Shown: positions 24,403 to 32,344 of the stretch, in pieces
How positions within the stretch are numbered: the first letter of the stretch is position 1
Layout: each line of letters starts with the position of its first letter
From: Cyclobacterium salsum
GTDB lineage: Bacteria > Bacteroidota > Bacteroidia > Cytophagales > Cyclobacteriaceae
Direction: 5' to 3'
Assembly: GCF_010119245.1 (NCBI RefSeq)
Contig: NZ_WNKG01000005.1
Location: forward strand, 248,001-312,000
DNA length: 64,000 nucleotides
Program-made: the position numbers and the translations under genes
The notes under the pieces: model-generated
Databases searched by the model: none
Seen by the model: the letters and a program-made list of their open reading frames with translations, nothing else
What the model was told of the DNA's origin: nothing

Positions 24403-24633
24403 TTAATAATTAGTATCTTTTTTAGAACTGTTGCTTGATAGCTTTTTAAGCATAGAAAAAACTATACCTCCCGAAAGTGCCCCTAAAATGTAAAATGAAA
24501 GGCTAACAATAGACAAGGAAAGTTCAGCCTTCCATACCACAAAATTCAAAACAACGAGTTCCAAATTTTGTATAATAAAAATGACCACTACTCCTATAAA
24601 GAGTAGTAGTACAAATGATTTAATGAATTTCAT
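24403..24633 (-). CDS. LapA-like (DUF1049) two-helix membrane protein
   Basis: A 76-residue membrane protein with two hydrophobic helices, FIKSFVLLLFIGVVVIFIIQ (about 3-22) and SLSFYILGALSGGIVFSML (about 44-63). The NLELVVLNFVVWKAELSLSI segment between them is the signature of the LapA_dom/DUF1049 family, in which E. coli LapA helps couple LPS synthesis and transport. Here the partner LapB is absent from the neighbourhood, so the exact role is open. It lies 3 bp downstream of the lipoprotein gene and is probably co-transcribed with it. Confidence 0.82.
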   Translation of the reverse strand: MKFIKSFVLLLFIGVVVIFIIQNLELVVLNFVVWKAELSLSIVSLSFYILGALSGGIVFSMLKKLSSNSSKKDTNY

Positions 24634-24636
24634 TCA

Positions 24637-25038
24637 TCATTTATTGAAAGTGGTGCTAGAAATTTCTAGCCCATAAGGATAGTTGGAATCACCTTGCTCT
24701 TCTGCTGTAATAAATATTTCTTTTACATTAAAAGGAGTAGTGGTTTCCAGAATAGCCTTTTTTGCATTCTTATTGATTAGTTGCCCAAGGTTTTTAACGG
24801 AACCGTTTTCCACTAATATCCAAACACTGTAATTGTTTTTAGAGGGGCTCAATCTGCTTGGCTCAGCTAAATTCCTTGCGGTTACTTCAATAACATAGTT
24901 ATTGTTCTTGTCTTGTTTTTTCTTAGCAGTAATGTCTGCGGCAGGAACTGAACTTGAAACAGGAAACTTGGCTGTGCTTGCACAAGATGTCATTAGTGCC
25001 ACAATGCCAATAATTGCTAAATTTTTAATTGTTTTCAT
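24637..25038 (-). CDS. Small lipoprotein, paralogue of the 21.9-kb gene
   Basis: A 133-residue lipoprotein with signal MKTIKNLAIIGIVALMTSC and acylated Cys19. It shares its body plan with the 140-residue lipoprotein at 21872-22294: FPVSSSVPAADITAKKK, NNYVIEVTARNLAEPSRL, YSVWILVENGSVKNLG and NVKEIFITAEEQGD. Function unknown. It is the first gene of the operon LapA-like, chimera, MscS, Dps and second lipoprotein, and carries copy 2 of the 31-bp element 23 bp upstream of its start. Confidence 0.8.
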   Translation of the reverse strand: MKTIKNLAIIGIVALMTSCASTAKFPVSSSVPAADITAKKKQDKNNNYVIEVTARNLAEPSRLSPSKNNYSVWILVENGSVKNLGQLINKNAKKAILETTTPFNVKEIFITAEEQGDSNYPYGLEISSTTFNK

Positions 25039-25060
25039 TTTTATATAGGTTTCATTTTTA

Positions 25061-25091
25061 TTCCTACTCGTAAAGCTTTTCGGATTTCGCT
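25061..25091 (-). promoter_or_regulatory. 31-bp element, copy 2 of 2
   Basis: Exact copy of 21834-21864. Here it sits between the AraC regulator's stop (25167) and the first lipoprotein start (25038). It is a candidate operator or promoter for the stress operon. Flanking bases differ between the copies, so the 31 bp are conserved as a unit. Confidence 0.55.
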
Positions 25092-25166
25092 AGATAAAAA
25101 TAATCTAATATCTGTTTACTTATAGTAAAAAGATTAAAATATACCTTATAAAGACAGATAAAAGCC

Positions 25167-26171
25167 TTATTGAGATTGTAAATACCTATTAGGAGACAAT
25201 CCAAACCGCTTTTTGAACTGTACACTAAACATGGATGCACTTTGGTAACCGCAGGAGTTAGTAACTTCTTTAACACTCAAATGCCCTTCCTCCAGTAAAG
25301 CTTTGGCTTTATTCATGCGTTCTGTTTGTACTATTTCGGTAAAGGTTTTACCGAAAAGTTTTTTGAAACCTGTTTTAAGTTTGGTTTCGTTGGTACCCAC
25401 TTCCTGAGCAATTATGGCTAGCGTGAGTTTTTGGTTAAGGTTTTCATGAATGTAGTCCTTAGCTTTCCTCAAAATCCCGATATCATATTTTCTTAACTCT
25501 TTCGGGTTGTAACCTTGTTTTGTTTCCAAATTGTATTGTTCTGCTTGTAACCAAAGCAATTCTAAAGCTTTTGACTCCAAAAAGAATCGCTTTACAATGC
25601 CTTGTTTTTTGGTATTCAGAATTTCATTGATAGTATCAGACATCGTCAGCGTGTAATTGCTGTGGTAAATAAAATGGCTGTCCATTTTTTCATTTTTCAA
25701 TACATTTCCAATTTCACTTGGAAATTGAAAGAAGTCAGATTTTAAATCGATAGAAAAACTTTTTGTTTCTATTTGAAGGAAAAGAATTTCAACGTCTTTT
25801 TGAATAGGCAAAGCAAAATATTGTTTTTGTTTCCCTTTTGCAGCTACCATGCAAGAATAGTTATCAGTAATTCGATAACGGATTGTTGGAGAGACTTTAT
25901 GAACCAGCTCACCGCTTTTAACAAATAAAAAACGTAAATAATTGTTTTGATCTTCTTTAAACTCAAGTTCAAAAAATGATGCAATATCCCCTGTCAGTAT
26001 ATTGAAGTTGAAGCCTTTATCAAATTCATAACTTCTAAGTGTAAACTGACCCACAGATTTGTCGAAATAAGATTTGAATTCAAACCCTTCTTTTTCTAGT
26101 TTGGTTTTCAATGATGCTTTCAAAGAATGATGTATTCCTTCAGCGGTTTTTTTGTCTATTATTATTTTCAT
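25167..26171 (-). CDS. AraC-family regulator (PchR-like)
   Basis: A 334-residue transcription regulator. The C-terminal AraC domain has both helix-turn-helices: LTLAIIAQEVGTNETKLKTG then FKKLFGKTFTEIVQTERMNK, and LSVKEVTNSCGYQSASMFSV with QFKKRFGLSPNRYLQSQ. The KLKxGFKxLFG spacing resembles the PchR type, which senses small ligands such as siderophores, but the N-terminal sensor (about 1-220) gives no ligand. It lies next to the stress cluster in the same orientation and beside copy 2 of the 31-bp element, so it is the obvious candidate regulator. Confidence 0.85.
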   Translation of the reverse strand: MKIIIDKKTAEGIHHSLKASLKTKLEKEGFEFKSYFDKSVGQFTLRSYEFDKGFNFNILTGDIASFFELEFKEDQNNYLRFLFVKSGELVHKVSPTIRYRITDNYSCMVAAKGKQKQYFALPIQKDVEILFLQIETKSFSIDLKSDFFQFPSEIGNVLKNEKMDSHFIYHSNYTLTMSDTINEILNTKKQGIVKRFFLESKALELLWLQAEQYNLETKQGYNPKELRKYDIGILRKAKDYIHENLNQKLTLAIIAQEVGTNETKLKTGFKKLFGKTFTEIVQTERMNKAKALLEEGHLSVKEVTNSCGYQSASMFSVQFKKRFGLSPNRYLQSQ

Positions 26172-26236
26172 TCTTTGTGTTAGATGCTGTCATTTGAAAA
26201 GTGATTTTCTGTTTGCATTGATTTTCTTATCATTGG

Positions 26237-26313
26237 CTACAACTTGTATATCTATTTACCAAAGGTGTATAAATCCAACAATCCCTTGTTAGATCTGTAT
26301 ACCTTTGTTTACT
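26237..26313. repeat. Large imperfect inverted repeat beside the recombinase (candidate site 5)
   Basis: Arms 26260-26281 and 26286-26307 are 22 bp each around a 4-nt loop and match at 18 of 22 positions. Flanking cores are CTACAAC (26237-26243) and GTTTACT (26307-26313). The stretch lies 5 bp past the recombinase stop and 66 bp before the AraC start, the same layout as sites 1-4. Its sequence is otherwise different, and no T-run follows on either strand, so it is not a standard terminator. Confidence 0.45.
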
Positions 26314-26317
26314 TTTA

Positions 26318-27424
26318 TTATAGGTCATCGAAGGGGGATTTGATTCTCCTGATACTGTTGTCGGTTACGTGTGTATAGATTTCGGTCGTCCTGCTACTCC
26401 TGTGGCCGAGAATCTCTTGGATATACCGAAGATCGGTGCCGTTTTCCAGCAAGTGAGTAGCATAACTATGTCTAAGCCAATGTAAGGTAACCGGTTTTTT
26501 AATCCCAATTTTTGCTATTGCAGACTTTAATACCTTTTGCAAGCTTCCCTCACTGTACCTGGAGCCTGACTTTTTTCCTTCAAACAAATAAACCATTGGT
26601 TGCTCAAATTTGTAATACTCCCTCAACAAATCTACGGTTTTTGCTGATAAAGGTACGACCCGGTCCTTTTTACCTTTGGACTGTCGAACGAGGAGTAAGC
26701 CTCTGTTGGAATCCACATCAGTGATTTTTAAATTTAATAATTCGCTTCTCCGTAGTCCACAGGCATAAATCAGCGAAAGCATGGTCTGGTGCTTCAGGTT
26801 TTTGTGAGCATTCAAAATCCTTTTTACTTCTTCCTTAGCCAATACATTTGGTAACAATTTAGGTTTCTTTGGCCTGTCTATAATTTCAGGATTTAGTTTC
26901 TTATGTTGCCTGATGCTGAAATACAGCTTGACAGCATTGATAAACTGACTTTGATAACTCGCAGAAAAACCCTTCCGGATAATGTAGTGGGTGTTGAAAT
27001 AGGCGAGATCTTCATTCTCTATTTCGCTTATCTCTTTGTTGTCTAAAAAACTAAAAAATAATATCAATGCTCCTGAATAGGTTTTGATGGTGCTTTCTGC
27101 ATAGCGCTTATTCCTCATCCATTCTATAAAAATTTGTATTTCTGTTTCTGTTTTAACATCCAGTTTGATGGTATTAGGAAATTCCCTCGCAATGTCGATT
27201 TTTTTAAGTTGGGAATAATCCAACCAGACCTTGCCGCGGAAAAACAGCAACAAAGCATCCAATTTATCCTCCCGATACGGAACCCACCAGGTCTTGTACT
27301 TTTTGGACCACTGACATTCCGGGTAGGTTTTGACCAACTCCTTTAAAGAAAAATCATAGGGAAACTCCAGGCAGATCACCGGCAATCCCTCAAAAACAGC
27401 GTTTTTTAACACAATGGTTTTCAT
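26318..27424 (-). CDS. Tyrosine recombinase (phage-integrase family)
   Basis: A 368-residue site-specific recombinase. The first 80 or so residues are an extra domain (TYPECQWSKKYKTWWVPYRE, RGKVWLDYSQLKK). A SAM-like core-binding domain follows (MRNKRYAESTIKTYSGALIL), then the catalytic domain. Active-site residues are visible: Arg in YACGLRRSELLNL, Lys in SKGKKDRVVPLS, HWLRHSYATHLLE, and the final LGHRSSRTTEIYTH with the nucleophile Tyr. The insertion that marks integron integrases (IntI) between the second and third boxes is absent. A decayed copy of its N-terminal region lies at 29.2 kb in the same orientation. Confidence 0.9.
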   Translation of the reverse strand: MKTIVLKNAVFEGLPVICLEFPYDFSLKELVKTYPECQWSKKYKTWWVPYREDKLDALLLFFRGKVWLDYSQLKKIDIAREFPNTIKLDVKTETEIQIFIEWMRNKRYAESTIKTYSGALILFFSFLDNKEISEIENEDLAYFNTHYIIRKGFSASYQSQFINAVKLYFSIRQHKKLNPEIIDRPKKPKLLPNVLAKEEVKRILNAHKNLKHQTMLSLIYACGLRRSELLNLKITDVDSNRGLLLVRQSKGKKDRVVPLSAKTVDLLREYYKFEQPMVYLFEGKKSGSRYSEGSLQKVLKSAIAKIGIKKPVTLHWLRHSYATHLLENGTDLRYIQEILGHRSSRTTEIYTHVTDNSIRRIKSPFDDL

Positions 27425-27801
27425 CGGTATAAAAAATATGAGAAAAAGATAGTAATTTTTTTATCAGAAAAAAACAGAATCCCTCTGAAATTACACGTAG
27501 GCGTTCCCCGCAAGCCAGAGTCGCCGCTGAACTTCTGGCAAAAAGGCAGCCCCCGAACCCCTGAATATCCTTGTGCTACGGGCTATCCTCGGGCATGGCT
27601 CGGTTCGCTTTGGAGCAAAGCTTTTCCAAGTCAGCGAACCTTTCACACGGAGGATATCCTGGCCTTCCATCATCGGCGGTCATGGGCTGTGCCGGGCAAT
27701 TAGTTGCCTTTTCATTGGCACCCGTGGTAATTCCCCGGGGCTTCGTAAAATTCAGATTTTATTTAGAATCTTGTTGTAACTTGCTTTAGTAAATTTGATC
27801 G
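27425..27801. other. Gene-free interval between recombinase and deiminase
   Basis: 377 bp without a supported gene. Open frames exist on both strands at 27491-27789, but their translations (rich in Arg, Ser and Pro) look like a non-coding dispersed repeat read as protein. An imperfect inverted repeat has arms GGTTCGCT (27602-27609) and AGCGAACC (27633-27640), with AAAGCTTT in the middle. The higher GC than in the neighbouring recombinase suggests a different origin. Confidence 0.45.
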
Positions 27802-27882
27802 GTGAAGCCGGTTTTTCAATCATGTATAAAAAATGCGATCAACCAGTGGCCTGACATGAATACCATGGCCGGATTGACAGGG

Positions 27883-29115
27883 ATGCAAGGTTTGCGTAGC
27901 TGTCTAGTTGTAGGATTGTCCTGCATCTTGTTCTTTGTCAATGCATGCCAGCAGGATGCTGAAATACCACGCTCGGCTGGTCCTGCGGCAGAATTTGATC
28001 CACAGGAGAGCACCTTTATCTGCTGGACAGCCCAATTCCAGGAAATCTCCCTGAAACTCATCCAGGAGATCGCCAGGGATGATCACGTGACACTTTTCTA
28101 CAACCAACGGAATCACCGTCCCGAAAACCTGCAAAAATTATTAGAAGGGCGGAAAATCAATGTAAAAAATGTCAGCCTTGCCCCTTTTGAATTGGAAAAG
28201 GACAATATCTGGATCAGAGATTATGGACCGATCCTTATACAGGATGAAGCGGGTCGGGAGAAAATGGTGACGTTTCATTATCCCCACGAAGAAAACCTGG
28301 AATACAATCTGTTCAGCGAACAGTATGCCACCAAAATGAGGATCCCTTTCATGAGAAGTAGGCTGTATAGCGCCGGAGGTGGTCGGGAGATCAACGGGCG
28401 GGGAACGATTATTTTAATCGAAGGGCATGAAAAATACATCAATCCGGACCTTAGCCTGGAAGAGATTGAGAACGAATACAAAAAACGGCTAAATCAAAAA
28501 AATGTTATCTGGCTCAAAAGGGGTATTCCGCAGGACGATCTGTTTGATCATGGACCCGTGATCGACAATATTTACGGCAATGGGGTGCACTGGCACCTGG
28601 ATGAGTTTTGCCGGTTTGCGGACGGCCACACCATCTTGCTGGCTCAGGTAGATCCGGCAGATCTCCCCTTGGATCCCTTCTACCAGGTCGTGCACGAACG
28701 GCTGGAAGAAAGCTATCAGATCCTGAAAAATGCCCGGGATCAGGATGGAAAGCCATTTAAGATCATTCGGGTACCGCAGGCCCCGATTATTTTTGATCAG
28801 GGACAATACAACGGTCAACCAATTTATTATACCCCTGTCACCAGCTATCTAAACTTTGTCTTAACCAATAACTTGGTGGTAATACCCGCCTATTACACGC
28901 CGGGCGACCCCGATTTTATCCGGGAAAAGGACGAACAGGCAAAAATGGCGTTTCAGGAGGTGTTTAAAAGCAGAAAAGTGGTGACGATCCATGCTACCGA
29001 ACTTAACTACAGTGGTGGGGGGCTGCACTGCATCACCATGCATCAACCCAAGGTCAAAAAACGATCCCGGCTCCGGCTTAAAATGGATAATGGACTCAAA
29101 CGATGGAAGGGTTAA
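27883..29115 (+). CDS. Agmatine deiminase / peptidyl-arginine-deiminase-like lipoprotein
   Basis: Start chosen at ATG 27883, which gives a compact signal (MQGLRSCLVVGLSCILFFVN) ending in lipobox NAC; ATG 27856 and a GTG at 27802 are alternatives. The mature part is a guanidine-modifying enzyme of the agmatine deiminase / Porphyromonas-type PAD family. Signatures are EFDPQESTFICW, DNIWIRDYGPIL, GVHWHLDEFCRFADGHTILL and the catalytic cysteine in SGGGLHCITMHQP. True agmatine deiminases are cytoplasmic, so the lipid anchor suggests action on extracellular guanidines or on arginines of proteins or peptides. It is flanked by a recombinase and a recombinase remnant. Confidence 0.82.
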   Translation: MQGLRSCLVVGLSCILFFVNACQQDAEIPRSAGPAAEFDPQESTFICWTAQFQEISLKLIQEIARDDHVTLFYNQRNHRPENLQKLLEGRKINVKNVSLAPFELEKDNIWIRDYGPILIQDEAGREKMVTFHYPHEENLEYNLFSEQYATKMRIPFMRSRLYSAGGGREINGRGTIILIEGHEKYINPDLSLEEIENEYKKRLNQKNVIWLKRGIPQDDLFDHGPVIDNIYGNGVHWHLDEFCRFADGHTILLAQVDPADLPLDPFYQVVHERLEESYQILKNARDQDGKPFKIIRVPQAPIIFDQGQYNGQPIYYTPVTSYLNFVLTNNLVVIPAYYTPGDPDFIREKDEQAKMAFQEVFKSRKVVTIHATELNYSGGGLHCITMHQPKVKKRSRLRLKMDNGLKRWKG

Positions 29116-29150
29116 ACCGGTTTCCTGAGCCATGCTAACAGGCATAGGTA

Positions 29151-29270
29151 GCGAATAATCCAACCAAACCTTCCGCTGGAAAGGTCACAACAAGGCACAA
29201 AACGGCTTTTCCCGGTAGGGAATCCACCCGTTTTTGTGCTTTTTTAATGACTGTCACTGTTCGGATGGGT
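29151..29270 (-). pseudogene. Decayed N-terminal piece of a second tyrosine recombinase
   Basis: Aligns base by base with 27211-27328, the part of the intact recombinase gene coding for the TYPECQWSKKYKTWWVPYRE region to WLDYSQL. Shared runs include AATAATCCAACCA. Read on the minus strand it begins THPNSDSH, then a TAA (29245-29247), then KSTKTGGFP, and the KVWLDYS part is in a shifted frame. It is a remnant with stop and frameshift; the catalytic domain is missing. Confidence 0.72.
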
Positions 29271-29288
29271 GCGAGCACAAGCGGCGGC

Positions 29289-29774
29289 CTATTGCTCCAC
29301 CAGTTTCAACGAATAATTCAGATCAGAGACAATGGGTTGTTCTTCCCCGTCTAGTAAATGCAAGGTGCCGAACTCATCTTGCCGGAAACTTTTTACAGCG
29401 GCGCTGTTTTCATCCAGCAGTCGGATGGCCATGGCACCGGGGTTGTTTTCCAGGCCGTAGACCACTTCGTAAATCCCCTTGCTGACAAACTCCCGGTCCC
29501 CGTCTTCGGTACCCAGGTAGGTTTCGGTCAGTTCATACGCGCGCTCCTTCTTATCGGGACTGTTTTCCAGTTTGAGTACCGTCCGGATCCCCTCGCAGTC
29601 TGCACAGGGAAGAAGGCCTTCGTAATGCATCCAGGTGGAAAAGGTGTTGTCCAATACCAGTTCTTCCCGGTTTACCATTTCATCTTCAGTTTCTCCCTCG
29701 TATCGGCTTTCTTCGGTAGGAGCGTCACAGGAAATTGCTCCCGCAAACAGAAGGATGTATGCCAGCTTTTTCAT
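29289..29774 (-). CDS. NlpE-like lipoprotein
   Basis: Start placed at ATG 29774, nine codons inside the longest frame, because MKKLAYILLFAGAISC is a clean lipoprotein signal and the ATG overlaps the tdh stop as ATGA. The mature part is the NlpE N-terminal domain, with THE family motif WMHYEGLLPCADCEGIRTVL, whose CxxC pair is redox- or copper-sensing in E. coli NlpE. The rest, YELTETYLGTEDGDREFVSK and MAIRLLDENSAAVKSF, fits the small beta barrel. Role here probably envelope or copper stress. It is the second gene after tdh. Confidence 0.85.
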   Translation of the reverse strand: MKKLAYILLFAGAISCDAPTEESRYEGETEDEMVNREELVLDNTFSTWMHYEGLLPCADCEGIRTVLKLENSPDKKERAYELTETYLGTEDGDREFVSKGIYEVVYGLENNPGAMAIRLLDENSAAVKSFRQDEFGTLHLLDGEEQPIVSDLNYSLKLVEQ

Positions 29775-30736
29775 AAGTCGCTTTTTTTGTGTTGAATCCA
29801 TTTCGGCAGTTCCTGAAGGATTTCCTGGATCATGGCAGGCAGCTCGTAATCCGGGGACCAGTCCCAGTCCCTTCTTGCCTCCAGGTCGTCAATGGACTGC
29901 GGCCAGCCATCTGCGATGGTTTGCCGGTAATCCGGTTCGTAAGTTATGTTAAATTCCGGAAAGTAGGGTAGGATTCCCTGATACAATTCCTCCGGGCTGA
30001 AGCTCATGGCCGCCAGGTTGTAGCTGGAGCGGATGCTAATCCTATCCTTGGGGGCCTGCATCAGGGCAAGACTAGCCTTGATGGCATCGGGCATGTACAT
30101 CATGGGCAGGCGGGTGTCTTTTCTCAGGAAAGACCGAAATGATTTGCCGGCCAGGGCCTGGTGAAAAATGGCCACGGCATAATCGGTCGTGCCCCCGCCG
30201 GGAAGGGCTTTGTAACCGATCAGACCAGGAAAGCGCAGACTGCGCACGTCCACCCCATACTGCTGGTGATAATAGGCACACCAGCGCTCACCGGCGAGCT
30301 TGGCTATGCCATAGGCAGTGACGGGCTCCTTGGCGGCCTGCTGTGGGGTCTGTATTTTGGGGCTGTCCGGACCGAACACGGCAATGCTGGAGGGCCAGAA
30401 GAGCTTGTTCAGATTAAACTCCCGGGCAAGTTCCAGCAAATGCAGGAGGCTATCCATGTTTACCCGCCAGGACAGAAGCGGTTTTTTTTCAGCAGAAGCA
30501 GAAAGGACGGCAGCCAGGTGGTATACTTGCGTTACGTTTTCTTCTTTGATGCATTTTCGTAGCCGCTCCCGATCCATGACGTCCAGGACAACAAAGCGGC
30601 AATAGGGAAAGGTGGCTTTTGCTTTCGGATTGATATCGCTGGCGATGACCGCCTCTGTGCCGTATACCTCCGTTAATTGCTGTGTCAATTCCGTGCCGAG
30701 CTGTCCAGCAGCCCCGGTTACCAATACCTTCTCCAT
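29771..30736 (-). CDS. tdh: L-threonine 3-dehydrogenase, SDR type
   Basis: A 321-residue NAD-dependent dehydrogenase of the extended short-chain family, which oxidises L-threonine to 2-amino-3-oxobutyrate. The nucleotide-binding motif is GAAGQLG (8-14). The catalytic Tyr-Lys pair is in TAYGIAKLAGERW, and the substrate region contains WPSSIAVFGPDSPKIQTPQ, FPGLIGYKALPGGGTTDYAV and DTRLPMMYMPDAI, characteristic of SDR-type Tdh rather than ordinary UDP-sugar epimerases. Its divergent neighbour is kbl, which uses the product, confirming the assignment. Confidence 0.88.
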   Translation of the reverse strand: MEKVLVTGAAGQLGTELTQQLTEVYGTEAVIASDINPKAKATFPYCRFVVLDVMDRERLRKCIKEENVTQVYHLAAVLSASAEKKPLLSWRVNMDSLLHLLELAREFNLNKLFWPSSIAVFGPDSPKIQTPQQAAKEPVTAYGIAKLAGERWCAYYHQQYGVDVRSLRFPGLIGYKALPGGGTTDYAVAIFHQALAGKSFRSFLRKDTRLPMMYMPDAIKASLALMQAPKDRISIRSSYNLAAMSFSPEELYQGILPYFPEFNITYEPDYRQTIADGWPQSIDDLEARRDWDWSPDYELPAMIQEILQELPKWIQHKKSDL

Positions 30737-30867
30737 TCGGGTTTATTTTGATTTGAGTGATTTAACGCTACAATTTCAGAATTTTTATACAATCAGCTGT
30801 CATTTTTCTTTAAAAATTGTAAATTCATCACTCAGAACCCGGGTATCAGGAACAAAATGAAAAAAAC

Positions 30868-32064
30868 ATGTTTGGCAGTATTCAAGGACAGTTGCAGAAA
30901 GAAATTGAAAATCTCAAGGCTTCAGGGCTTTACAAATCAGAACGGGTCATCCATTCCCCTCAGGGCGCGGAGGTAACGCTTGCCGACGGTAGCCGGGTTC
31001 TGAATTTTTGTGCCAACAACTACCTGGGGCTGTCCAGCCATCCAAAAGTAATCGAAGCGGCCAAAGCAGCCATTGATAGCCACGGTTTTGGTCTCTCATC
31101 GGTTCGCTTTATTTGCGGCACCCAGGACATTCACCAAACACTGGAAAAAAAGATCTCGGAATTTCTGGGTACGGAAGATACCATTTTATATGCCGCGGCC
31201 TTTGATGCCAACGGTGGGGTATTCGAACCGATCCTGGGGCCCGAAGATGCTATCCTTTCGGATGCGTTAAATCACGCCTCCATTATTGATGGGGTAAGGC
31301 TTTGCAAGGCCATGCGGTTTCGGTACCGCCACAACGACATGGCCGACCTGGAAGCGCAGCTCCAGGCAGCGGAGGCAAAAGGTGCCAGGCACAAGTTGAT
31401 CGTGACCGATGGGGTCTTTTCCATGGACGGCACCATCGCCCAACTGGATAAAATCGTGGCCCTGGCAGCGAAATACCAGGCCATGGTGATGTCCGATGAA
31501 TGCCATTCTACCGGCTTTATGGGGAAAACGGGTAGGGGCGTGCACGAACTGAAGGGTGTGATGGGCAAGGTGGACATCATTACCGGGACCTTGGGCAAAG
31601 CGCTGGGAGGGGCCTCCGGTGGGTTTACCTCCGGCAGAAAGGAAATCATCGAACTCCTGCGCCAAAAATCCCGGCCTTACCTGTTTTCCAATACCCTGGC
31701 ACCGGCCATTGCAGGGGCCTCCATTGCCGTATTTGACCTGTTATCGGAAACCACAGCACTTCGGGACCGGCTGGAAGCCAACACGCGCTTTTTCCGGGAA
31801 GGTATTCGCAAGGCGGGGTTTGCGGTTAAGGAAGGGACGCACCCCATTGTGCCCATCATGCTACAGGAAGCCCCGCTGGCTCAAAAAATGGCGGAACGCT
31901 TGTTGGAAAAGGGCATATATGTGATTGGCTTTTACTACCCCGTAGTGCCCAAAGGAGAGGCGCGTATCCGCGTGCAATTGTCGGCGGCACACGAAAAAGA
32001 ACACCTGGAAAAAGCCATCGACGCCTTTACCGAAGTGGGAAAGGAACTGGGTGTAATTGGCTAA
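30868..32064 (+). CDS. kbl: 2-amino-3-ketobutyrate CoA ligase (glycine C-acetyltransferase)
   Basis: A 398-residue PLP enzyme that splits 2-amino-3-oxobutyrate with CoA into glycine and acetyl-CoA, the second step of threonine breakdown. Landmarks are [20 protein letters not shown] at the N-terminus, [38 protein letters not shown] and the PLP lysine in [17 protein letters not shown] near residue 243. Length is normal for the family. It is transcribed away from tdh through a 131-bp shared intergenic region that must hold both promoters. Confidence 0.95.
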   Translation: MFGSIQGQLQKEIENLKASGLYKSERVIHSPQGAEVTLADGSRVLNFCANNYLGLSSHPKVIEAAKAAIDSHGFGLSSVRFICGTQDIHQTLEKKISEFLGTEDTILYAAAFDANGGVFEPILGPEDAILSDALNHASIIDGVRLCKAMRFRYRHNDMADLEAQLQAAEAKGARHKLIVTDGVFSMDGTIAQLDKIVALAAKYQAMVMSDECHSTGFMGKTGRGVHELKGVMGKVDIITGTLGKALGGASGGFTSGRKEIIELLRQKSRPYLFSNTLAPAIAGASIAVFDLLSETTALRDRLEANTRFFREGIRKAGFAVKEGTHPIVPIMLQEAPLAQKMAERLLEKGIYVIGFYYPVVPKGEARIRVQLSAAHEKEHLEKAIDAFTEVGKELGVIG

Positions 32065-32075
32065 TGGATGTTATC

Positions 32076-32285
32076 ATTGGTTCACCACAGATGGCCACGG
32101 ATTCGCACAGATTTTTTTTGTGGCGCTGTTACTACCCTAACAGAAACCTTTGTTACTCCTTTTGTGATTCATAGTTGATCATTACCGATTCGTAAAGGTA
32201 TTTGGGGCTTGGCACCCATTCAATCTGTGAGAATCTGAGTAATCTGTGGTGCCTAATATTGGTTCACCACATATGGCCACGGATT
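32076..32285. repeat. Direct repeat pair with an inverted segment between
   Basis: A 28-bp unit at 32076-32103 recurs at 32258-32285 with one mismatch (ATTGGTTCACCACA and so on). Between them, 32225-32251 carries AATCTGTG and AATCTGTGGTG, the complement of CACCACAGAT and CACAGATT in and after the first unit. This is a nested direct and inverted repeat, like an intergenic dispersed repeat. Confidence 0.65.
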
Positions 32286-32305
32286 TCCAATTCGCTTTTA
32301 ATTTT

Positions 32306-32339
32306 AAGCTTTTCCAAAGTTCAAAACTTTGGAAAAGTT
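32306..32339. terminator. Hairpin terminator between kbl and cdaA
   Basis: Perfect 13-bp arms at 32309-32321 and 32325-32337 enclose a 3-nt loop. It stands between two convergent genes. The T-runs on either side are short, so it may stop transcription in both directions with moderate efficiency. It ends 5 bp before the cdaA stop codon. Confidence 0.65.
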
Positions 32340-32344
32340 AAGCC

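Noticed and set aside
25064..25276. 70-codon frame overlapping the AraC gene end
   Set aside because: It covers the recognition-helix part of the AraC gene in another phase and includes the 31-bp element; no independent support.
26318..27424. Recombinase as an integron integrase (IntI)
   Set aside because: The insertion between the second and third catalytic blocks that marks IntI is absent, and the N-terminal extra domain is of another type. Called only a tyrosine recombinase.
27491..27789. Open frames on both strands between the recombinase and the deiminase gene
   Set aside because: Overlapping frames in several phases with unusual Arg/Pro/Ser composition and no start signals suggest a repeat, not a gene.
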